DNA from: Fragilaria crotonensis | Lineage: Eukaryota; Bacillariophyta; Fragilariophyceae; Fragilariales; Fragilariaceae | DNA length: 51,225 nt | Direction of reading: 5' to 3' | Assembly (NCBI GenBank): GCA_022925895.1 | Contig: JAKSYS010000456.1 | Span: 1 to 51,225 of the forward strand | Part shown: piece after piece, positions 43,561 to 51,225 of the stretch | Layout: each line of letters starts with the position of its first letter | How positions within the stretch are numbered: the stretch's first letter is position 1 | Made by a program: the position numbers and the translations under genes | The notes under the pieces: model-generated | What the model was told of the DNA's origin: nothing | Databases searched by the model: none | The model's input: the letters and a program-made list of their open reading frames with translations, nothing else

Positions 43561-44700
43561 AAAACAGACTCTGAAACATGAAAACATTTCCACAACCTGA
43601 GACCTAGTCAAAGTCAAGAAGGATGTGCAAACAAGCCAAGAGAAAGGACCCGCAAAGTAAAGCAGATGATGGCAAGAGGACCTTTTTGAGTGAACAAGAA
43701 ACATTGGAAGCCAGGCACATATTGCAAGCAACACGATCAATGAGGCAACATTGTAAAGGAATCGGCTGCAAGCCTAAACAAAATCCCATCCACATCGGTG
43801 ATTCACAAGCCAACAGCGGGAATCCACACAAGGCACGTGATATATCAACTGGAGAATGATGACACCGAACAAACGATAGCAAATGAAGGACACTACAATG
43901 TATGGTTCTACATCAGAGAGCTAGCAAACAGTAAAATCAGAAAACAATGCAATCTTCAATTCTGGCCTGAAGTACGTCAACTATGACCAAATGAAACCCT
44001 TGGACTGCTAGTACCCATACAACCAGGATGCATCAACAACATATTACAACATGGATCCGATATGCAAACAAACCATCAACCATGCAAGATCTGCAAGAGG
44101 CCAACCACATAAAATTAAAGGAATGGGAAGAATTGAAAGCCATGGCACCGGAACACCACGGCTTTAACCCCCGTGACGTTGATGAAGTTAATCCAGTACA
44201 TTAGATGTGACAACAAACAAACACAAGACCAATGGTGCATATAGCGTTAAAAACTCATACTCGAACTCAAATACTATAACTCTCCCACCACAGTGGCTGA
44301 CTCAAGGACCAAGGACAGAAGTTGTAAAGACAAAGACACGGCCACACCGAGTCGGCAGGAGTTGTCGTGACATATACGCAGCCGGATAGAAGCAACGACG
44401 ATACTCGAAGACGAGACGGACCTCTGGAAAGCGACATGGGGGCGGCTGTGAAAGACCCCATAACCAGTTCAGTCCTAGAATGCTGCAAGTGACAACCAGA
44501 TGAAGAGTAGTAATCCGGACCACAAAGCAACTCTGTGAGGGAGATAGATGCCACCATCCAGGTGCAAGACGACTTCGTTGGTGATACCTCTGGAGTAATT
44601 TTGCGCTCGGCGGCAAGAAACAGAGTGAGGTGAAGAGACGCGAGCAGAGACGACGCGACTTGTAAGCGAGCACATTTTGAACCAATCTTCCACATTAAGG

Positions 44701-47048
44701 GACGTTATGTCTAGACCTGCTGGAAGCCAGTCCTGGACCCTTCTTCCAACTACAAACAGGCCACTGGTGACAAGGAGAAGAGTTGCTTGACGTTGTTAAG
44801 TGAGACAATATGTACTAGAAGAATTTTCCATTGCCCTTGGATCCAGGATGTTGCCTCACCCGTACAGGCAGACTAATATATCACAACAATCATCATTCAG
44901 TCATGATAGAAGTCAGATAACCATGTCAGACAATCAAAGATAGTCCTGCCTTATGAGAGGAGACACCAACTTGATGTAAGAAAGAAATTTAGAGAAACAG
45001 CTGAGTTGGGCGAGTCGAAATGAAGTCAAACAAGTTGGAAATTCACCGGCTCAAATTCTAATCATGCCGAGACCCATCATGGAAAGGAACTAGCTAGTGA
45101 TTGTCTTTCTCGAAAGCACCATCTGTCACCACCACAATCATGATTGCATCAGCAATAAATGATCACTAAGAGTCTTGCACCGGCATGACAGCAAAAATGA
45201 AGAAGAATTTGAAGCCACCGAAGAACAATCCTCCAGTTCCTGAAGGAAAGATGGATACCACGTTGCCTTCTTTTAAAAGCTCAAGGCAGGCCAAAATGCT
45301 GTCATGGAATCAGAATTACTGGACTTTACCAAGAATTGACTGGAGAGTTGTTTTAGTTGTGGATGGGTGGTGACACGATTGCGAGGACAGCAGCTGCTGC
45401 TTGCAGATGTGCAATGAGTGGTACAAGGGTAAGTCAGATAACTACAAAAATCCCACAAAAGAAAATTGAGGACTTGGCAAGTTCCTTTTGTTGGCATGTG
45501 TGCCAGGATCAAGTAACGATTGCAGTAATGACAGCTGTGCGGTTAGTCCCGTGTTGTCTGGTTGTTAGTTCAAAGAGACAACAAAGAAGTGCCCAACTGC
45601 TCTCCTGAATCCACTTTACCAACAACAGCAATGAAGGAAAGTTATGTACAGCATCAATTAGAAGTGGAGATGACCAGGGGTTTGCAAAATACAGTTCAAT
45701 TCCCATCACAGGATTCTGGCTGCACCAGACTTTCCCTTCTACTTTTTCCCATTGTATGATGATGTTGCATTTTTTCTTCAGGGCTAGGTTGAAAACAAAG
45801 ACGAATGGTGAGCAATTTAAGGAGACACAATGATATTAGTGATAGACAGTCTTTTGAAGACAAATGGACTCGCAAAGCATCCGCCAACCACAATCCTCAT
45901 GAAGGCAAAGAGTATCTGAGGAGAAGGATCCCCTGGTTGCAATGCAAGAGCGCTGCCTGCATGAAAGTCCTTACCAAGTTGATGAGGTTATGGCAATGAA
46001 GGTGAAGTAGGCTACTGCTCCTATGATCTGGAAGGCCATGCAACCCAACAAGGCTATTTTTATGTCATGCAAACTGTTAATTTCTGAGGATGACAATTTT
46101 CTTCAAAGAATTAAGCTCCAGAGCAGGAAAGGGTTCTTCCACTTAACCTAAATATTTAAGGTCGTGAGCTCACATTCAGACTGTTGTTGTTTGGTCGAAC
46201 CCTTTCATCCCTTTTGCCTTTTGCAAGAACGTTGCAATGGATGCAGGGTGGCTCACCAACAGCTTTCTCAAAACAAATTGTCCCTGGATGTATCCAACCT
46301 TCATGCATAAGTTAATCAAGTTCAGCAAAACGCTGTTGAAATACATTTTTGATCATCACTGATAACCCTGGTACTGAAGTGCATCCGTGCACAGTTTGTG
46401 CAGCTAGAAATGAAGCTAGATGAGAAATGAAGAAGGATGTTATGAACATGGTGACAAGAACATTCAAATGAAGTATTCTTGGATTGAATCAATGATCACT
46501 GGAAATGGAGTGAGCACAGCTGTTGCCCCATTAAGAAAACAGTGACATCTTGGATTGAATCAATGATCACTGGAAATGGAGTGAGCACAGCTGTTGCCCC
46601 ATTAAGAAAACAGTGACATGATCAATGGGAATCATGAATCCCATTGACATAATTTGGTTTCCGTTTTTTCAGTATGGATAATGCTGCAAAAACACAAACC
46701 TAAGTGGTTGTTTATGGTGGAATTTGGGGTTTGGCATCTCAACAGAAAAGATTGATTCATGAGTCATTTTCTGCTGGCAAGTTTGCTTGATGTTTCAGAA
46801 TGAGAGGAACCATTTTTGTTTCTGTGGAAAAACTTCTGGAGAGGCAGGCCTTAAGGCCATAAAGTGCATCAGCATTCATAAATGAACTAATTACCACCAG
46901 TACAGCATGTACACAGACTCTTGAGGGTTCTGTACTATGTTAATGGAAAGATGAGCCCAAACCAGCAAGCTCATACTGGACATGCATTAGCAAGGCCACC
47001 ATGATATTCTATGCGTGGCTTTACTCCTTACTTCGCAGGCTCAAATAT
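44701..47048. other. Decayed repetitive DNA, unassigned
   Basis: Low-CpG sequence like the neighbouring relic, with short coding-like stretches (for example KMKKNLKPPKNNPPVPEGK near 45190) but no family recognised. It includes the 71-bp tandem duplication. Confidence 0.5.
46477..46618. repeat. Exact tandem duplication, 71 bp x2
   Basis: 46477-46547 and 46548-46618 are identical by eye, each beginning TCTTGGATTGAATCAATG. Confidence 0.9.
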
Positions 47049-47438
47049 TCAAAAAAAGGTAGAAGTGCACTGTGTGAGTGAACACTGCCAATTATCAACT
47101 ACAATACTGCTTTTTTGTGTTGGGTAGCAATAGTAGAGAAGACATCGGAATTGTGGATCAATGTTCTCAACGTCCTGCTGCAACACCTCTGTCAAGAGGC
47201 TCTCCTCCTGGTATTGCCATGTTTGAAGAAATCCCTTCTTGATACCAAGCGCGACAGCCAGAGCATCTGGTAGAAGCACGGAATCTACTCTGGCATTCCC
47301 AATAAGGACTGTCAGCACATTGCATATTTACTTAAACAGGTTCTCACCCCACATGCTGGAAACCAGTAATTGTGCCGTCTTGTATGTCATATGATCATAC
47401 AAACTACCAGGTACGGTGAAATAAAAACTTATATGGCC
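47049..47438 (-). pseudogene. Duplicated coding-like block (copy B)
   Basis: Minus-strand frame at 47049-47318 reads LIGNARVDSVLLPDALAVAL, GIKKGFLQTWQYQEESLLTE and VLQQDVENIDPQ. It is the counterpart of 34132-34314. The frame is longer here, extending into an unrelated tail. Function unknown. Confidence 0.35.
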
Positions 47439-48872
47439 CTAAAACTCCGTTTCGTCCACAGTCTGGGCTTCCTGCACTGGCACCTCGACAACATGCTCCT
47501 TCAACGCGTCCAGAGCAGCACCTGCGGCAGCTACTCCACCACTCACCGCAAAGTATCGCAGATAAATGAACATACCCACGTAGATCACAACGATGAGGAC
47601 TAGGGCCTTCATCAAGTGACCACCGCACAAACCATTCACCTTAGCATACGCGTTCCGCACTGGCGCCGTCACGTTTTGAACACCCTTCATCATATTAACA
47701 GCGGCATCCAACTGGTTTTCATCCATGCCGTCGAACATTTGAAGTGCCTTCATCATCTGTTCTCCTTGGCCGCCCATTTGCTTGAGGGCTTCGGGATTTT
47801 CCTTCATCATTTTAATCATTTCCTTGAGCTGCTTGCCGTCCATGGTTTCCAAAATTTTAGAGGGATCCATTCCAGCAGGCATGCCCCCACCCGCATTCAT
47901 GTTCGCGATACCGTCCGGCGACATGCCTTTCATTTGATTCTTGGCCATTTCAAACATGGCAGGATTGCTAGCCATTTGCTCCATTTGTTGCACACTCTGT
48001 TCGATCTGTTCATCAGTCAGTGTGGCCAGCTGTGGATTCATTTGTCGGATCTGTTGGGGCGTCATGCGACGCATTACTTCAGCCTGTTGTTTGAGCTGCT
48101 CGGGAGTCATACTGTCCAGTTGATTTCCTGGAGCCGCCGTGCGAGCTCCATTTCTGGACGCCGCTGCGTTTCCAGGTTGTCGCTTTTGGCGGAGCTGTTG
48201 CTGTTGAGTCTTACGATACTCTTCCGGTGACATATTCTTGACTTGCTCTGCAGCCATGCGCACGAGCTCTGGGTTGTCTGCCATTTGTTCCATTTGGGTC
48301 GCAGCTGCTTCTATTTCAGCATCTGTCATGTGCCGAAGCTGAGGGTTCGCTTTCCGGATCTGATCAGGGGGCATCGTTCGCATCATACGAGCTTGTCGAC
48401 GAAGTTGGTCTGGGGACATTTGTGAAATCTTATCAGCTTGAGATTTCATGGTTTTGTGTGATTCCTGAGCTTGCTGCTCCTTGGCCTTTTCCTTCTCAAT
48501 GAACTCTTTCGAGTTTGCAACAGCGAGGTACTCAAACGCGATTTCTGGTTCCATGGAACCCACATCTCTGCGTAAATCAGACACATCCATACCTGATAAG
48601 TTCAAGTTCTCATCCTTCTCCTTGAGAATCTTCTTCAGCTCCTGCATCGAGAGAGATTCTACAGGGCGGAGCTGATACGTCATGTTGGACGGCTTCAACC
48701 CCAGAAACTTTTTGCCAACAAGAACTTGCTGGCGACCATCCTTTATCGTAGACATGACAATTCCTGTCTTTCCATTGTATTCCGGGGCTTTACTAAGGCC
48801 CTGGAGAATGACTTTGGACTGGAGAGGAAACGCCTTGACTTGCGCATCGTTATCATTACTCGCCTCCGTCAT
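47439..48872 (-). CDS. Tail-anchored STI1-repeat protein, copy B (intact)
   Basis: 477 aa from ATG 48872. The N-terminal third reads like a small SH3/KOW-type fold (LQGLSKAPEYNGKTGIVMST, VLVGKKFLGLKPSNMTYQL). Two STI1/DP2-like Met-rich repeats follow: MSPDQLRRQARMMRTMPPDQ...NPQLRHMTDAEIEAAATQME and MTPEQLKQQAEVMRRMTPQQ...NPQLATLTDEQIEQSVQQME. A third Met-rich helix block (KEMIKMMKENPEALKQMGGQ) comes next. A single hydrophobic helix, MKALVLIVVIYVGMFIYL, near the C-terminus fits a tail anchor. STI1-type domains in Hop, Tic40, TPR7/OEP61 and ubiquilin handle client proteins and chaperones. I infer a co-chaperone or targeting factor on the ER or a plastid membrane, facing the cytosol. Confidence 0.75.
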   Translation of the reverse strand: MTEASNDNDAQVKAFPLQSKVILQGLSKAPEYNGKTGIVMSTIKDGRQQVLVGKKFLGLKPSNMTYQLRPVESLSMQELKKILKEKDENLNLSGMDVSDLRRDVGSMEPEIAFEYLAVANSKEFIEKEKAKEQQAQESHKTMKSQADKISQMSPDQLRRQARMMRTMPPDQIRKANPQLRHMTDAEIEAAATQMEQMADNPELVRMAAEQVKNMSPEEYRKTQQQQLRQKRQPGNAAASRNGARTAAPGNQLDSMTPEQLKQQAEVMRRMTPQQIRQMNPQLATLTDEQIEQSVQQMEQMASNPAMFEMAKNQMKGMSPDGIANMNAGGGMPAGMDPSKILETMDGKQLKEMIKMMKENPEALKQMGGQGEQMMKALQMFDGMDENQLDAAVNMMKGVQNVTAPVRNAYAKVNGLCGGHLMKALVLIVVIYVGMFIYLRYFAVSGGVAAAGAALDALKEHVVEVPVQEAQTVDETEF

Positions 48873-50162
48873 GGTGATACAATGTACTACTTCCTCGGAG
48901 TAGTTGTGGTCTGCACTCAGTAGTCAGTAGTTCTCGGAGTACTTGCACAGAATACAAGGTGGTTGATAGCGGGGTGGGCGGCTTGCGGCTGTGCTATGTG
49001 CATAGGAAACGACCAATTTGAACCTCCGACCTCCGAGTAACATGGATGCGAGATGCGAGATACGAGATCCGAGATGCGACGCGGCGAAGGAACGCAATGT
49101 ATTCAAATGACAGCTGGGGATAGGGATATTTAGTGATGCAAGATGTAACGACAGCCAGAGACGAGAGTCGAGAGTCGAAAGGTCTCAAAAGCTTCAAAAG
49201 ATCACCCGGGACCTGGTTCCTTCTCGGACCAGGGATCCTAGATCCTATGATAGGGAGAGGGATATCTCAGGCAAGTCCGACGTCGAAATCCACCAAGGAA
49301 TTTGTGTGATTACTGATGGTACGCCTGTACGCTTGAGAGCGGGCACGACGCACGACATGTCCACAAGTCACAAGACACATGCATGGCACATGAACACCGA
49401 GATATTGAATGGGACAGGGTGATCTGTGATCTCTTCCCAGTACGCTGGTACAGTAGAACTGTTGTAGTCCAAAAGAACTACATGTACATATTTCATACTT
49501 GTACCGGTACTTTGTGAGTACCTGGTACCTGGTGCTAGGTAGTGGTATATATCATATACTGTGGTGATCAAAACTGAACCTCCAAGTCCGCCACATTTAC
49601 TGTACGGTTTTAAATTGGATCGAAGATAGCGAACATTCAACGTTATGAAAGTCTGGGAGAGAAAAGCTCTCCAAGGGTTCTGTATTTTTATGTCCATTGA
49701 AATGACCCCACGCTTATGTCACAACAGTTATCTCGAGTGCTTTGAACCTATACGTACAGTCGTAAATTGTACAATGGACATGATGTGTCCGTGGTTCCAT
49801 ATCTGCCTGGAAATGACATCCGTTAAGGAGGTCCAATGATTACATAAAGGTCCTTCTGTACCGGATGCCTAAAGAGACCAAGAATTCTTGTTAGCCTATA
49901 TACTGGATATCGGCCGTGATTCAATGACCATCTCATGTTAAATGTTACTTCGACGTACTTCAGTCACACTGCAATAGTGCTCTCGGAGTGGACAAGTCCT
50001 ATTCCATATATACGTAGAATTATAGTAAGGGCAATGAACTCGATCTATTCGTGGACTTTCGCAGCAAATCTCTCGGCGACGAATCGCACACAATCTCCCA
50101 TCGCTCGTCCCACAAAACGCAACACAACCTGTGTTTGAATCTCACTCTAAGGGGACTCTGCT
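48873..50162. other. Intergenic region between copy B and the last gene
   Basis: The first 290 bp partly match the 5' flank of copy A with a roughly 60-bp insertion. It includes a GATGCGA minisatellite and GTAC-rich sequence near 49440-49530 (GTACCGGTAC palindrome). No gene was supported. Confidence 0.5.
49045..49079. repeat. Minisatellite, 7 bp (GATGCGA-like) x5
   Basis: Units GATGCGA, GATGCGA, GATACGA, GATCCGA, GATGCGA in a row. It sits inside the segment inserted relative to copy A's 5' flank. Confidence 0.85.
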
Positions 50163-50993
50163 ATGTACATGAAAAGCTCTGCCCCTACCAAGAGACATCC
50201 ATCGATGGCCACTCATACCGGCGTCAGTTCGAAACTCCCACTTGAGCAGAGTCTATGGCTCTTGGACATCCAGGACGACCCATCGACGGACACCAGGACG
50301 ACTGATGCGTACAGCGAGAATTCTCAGGCCTTCGAGGAAATTGTGGCATCCGCGGATATTGAATATACGTTGAAGGAACAACGTCCTACACTGCAACGGC
50401 AATCAAGCGTACGGAAACCAATCGTTTCCGGCGCGCAAGGCAAGGCCAGTACCCTCAAGAGAAACTCCGTGCGCAGGCATTCCACGTACTGTGAACGGGA
50501 GCGCGAAAAGGCGTACAAGGAACACAAGGGCATGAAAGAGTACCTGAACTCCCTCGAAGACCACAGTAAATCCAAAGTCGCCACGATGCTGCTTGAATTC
50601 AATTCGTCCATGTCCATGGCATCACTCAGCGACGTGGGCGTCATGAACGCATCACCTGCTATGCATTATTCGTGTCCCGTCTTATCGTACATGAACGACG
50701 ATGAAGAAGACTCTGTTGAGCTCACTGAGAGCAGAATGAAGGGCACAAAGCGGTTATCAATGGTGTCCATTAGTGAAGAGTCAGCAGAAACTTGGGAGAC
50801 TTTGCATGATGACCCGTTGGAGGATCCGTTTCAAAATTCAAAAGAGTACCATCTTGAGTTGAAAAGAGTCGACGATGATTTCAAGAAGCCTCGCGCAAAG
50901 AGACGTCGTTCTCCTTCGTGTCTTGTATTGACACAGCAGCTGGCGGCTGAAGGTCCTCAACACGTCCTTCGGTCGTTCCAACCTGCCAATTGA
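50163..50993 (+). CDS. Hypothetical Ser/charged-rich protein
   Basis: 276 aa, one open frame from ATG 50163 (MYMKSSAPTKRHPSM). No family recognised. It is hydrophilic, without signal peptide or membrane helix. It has a basic region (TLKRNSVRRHSTYCERERE), a short helix KEHKGMKEYLNSLEDHSKSK, acidic Ser-rich stretches and a basic FKKPRAKRRRSPS motif near the C-terminus that could be a nuclear localisation signal. Probably disordered and possibly regulatory; this is inference. An additional 5' exon cannot be excluded. Confidence 0.5.
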   Translation: MYMKSSAPTKRHPSMATHTGVSSKLPLEQSLWLLDIQDDPSTDTRTTDAYSENSQAFEEIVASADIEYTLKEQRPTLQRQSSVRKPIVSGAQGKASTLKRNSVRRHSTYCEREREKAYKEHKGMKEYLNSLEDHSKSKVATMLLEFNSSMSMASLSDVGVMNASPAMHYSCPVLSYMNDDEEDSVELTESRMKGTKRLSMVSISEESAETWETLHDDPLEDPFQNSKEYHLELKRVDDDFKKPRAKRRRSPSCLVLTQQLAAEGPQHVLRSFQPAN

Positions 50994-51225
50994 ATATAGT
51001 TGGGAGTTTGTTCCCTCTAGTTGTGCTTTGCTGCCTGACTAGGCTTCCTGTGTGCTTCTCTTTCCATGGCTGTCATGAGACAGGAGACCAAAATATAGAT
51101 GCTAAGTTTTGAAAACCGAGTTTTCTAGACCTATACTTCAAACATTTCTGCACGAAGATAGGCCACGCGGAGTACCTCGGCAGTCGCAAGAGCCAGACTG
51201 CGACTGCCATAGCGGCTGTGCACTT

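Larger units (their letters stand above)
36400..44700 (+). mobile_element. Decayed Ty3/gypsy-type retrotransposon relic, CpG-poor
   Basis: RT is followed by integrase on the plus strand, the Ty3/gypsy order. Every domain is riddled with stops and frame changes. No LTR pair was found by eye. The boundaries are approximate. CpG is very rare: I counted 3 in 38641-39000 against 15 in the 180 bp 25381-25560. CA and TG are in excess. Parts before 39500 and between RT and integrase have no assigned domain. Confidence 0.7.

Noticed and set aside
36400-44700. LTR pair around the gypsy relic
   Set aside because: I looked for long direct repeats with TG/CA ends near both edges and found none; only short recurring AGCTAGTA words.

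Overview
The window looks like nuclear DNA of a diatom. It carries a fucoxanthin-chlorophyll light-harvesting gene and a second plastid protein, both with the diatom ATAFAP/TVAFAP-type presequence cleavage motif. It also has a Ty1/copia element of diatom type, a secreted peptidase with a PTRKPTRKPT-type tail, and many short GT-AG introns (about 50-280 nt). The species cannot be named from the sequence alone.

Layout. 1-3940: 5'-partial amidotransferase/SIS-like gene ending in two EF-hands. 4437-6190 (-): three-exon gene with a 22-nt micro-exon and a very acidic tail. 6697-7012: dense array of the 9-mer TTTGCTTAC. 7446-8021 (-): HAD phosphatase. 8833-14347: complete copia element in minus orientation (140-bp LTRs, TCGGC target duplications), inserted 62 bp upstream of a DENN-domain gene (14410-18068). 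18404-19947 (-): C5-cytosine DNA methyltransferase, divergent from a secreted M6-type metallopeptidase (20399-22503). 24877-26397: CinA/NudC fusion, convergent with a fatty-acid desaturase-like gene (26831-28042, -). 29184-30296: HRI1-like protein. 30924-31627: FCP antenna protein. 31867-33604 (-): plastid-targeted protein with AHNAK/periaxin-like repeats. 34466-35898 and 47439-48872 (-): two nearly identical copies of a tail-anchored STI1-repeat protein. Between them lie about 11 kb of heavily decayed, CpG-poor sequence containing a Ty3/gypsy relic. 50163-50993: unrecognised protein.

Two themes stand out. First, single-base frameshifts, with no accompanying amino-acid decay, break several conserved genes and the copia element. 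This pattern fits residual indel error in the assembly at least as well as true pseudogenes. Second, the window mixes a young copia insertion with an old gypsy relic that has lost most CpG, and it encodes a cytosine methyltransferase.

The most interesting candidates are the CinA-NudC fusion (two consecutive steps of NAD turnover in one polypeptide), a possible self-priming layout at the copia LTR boundary, the TTTGCTTAC array, and the AHNAK-like plastid protein. All functional calls come from motifs read by eye; no database search was run.
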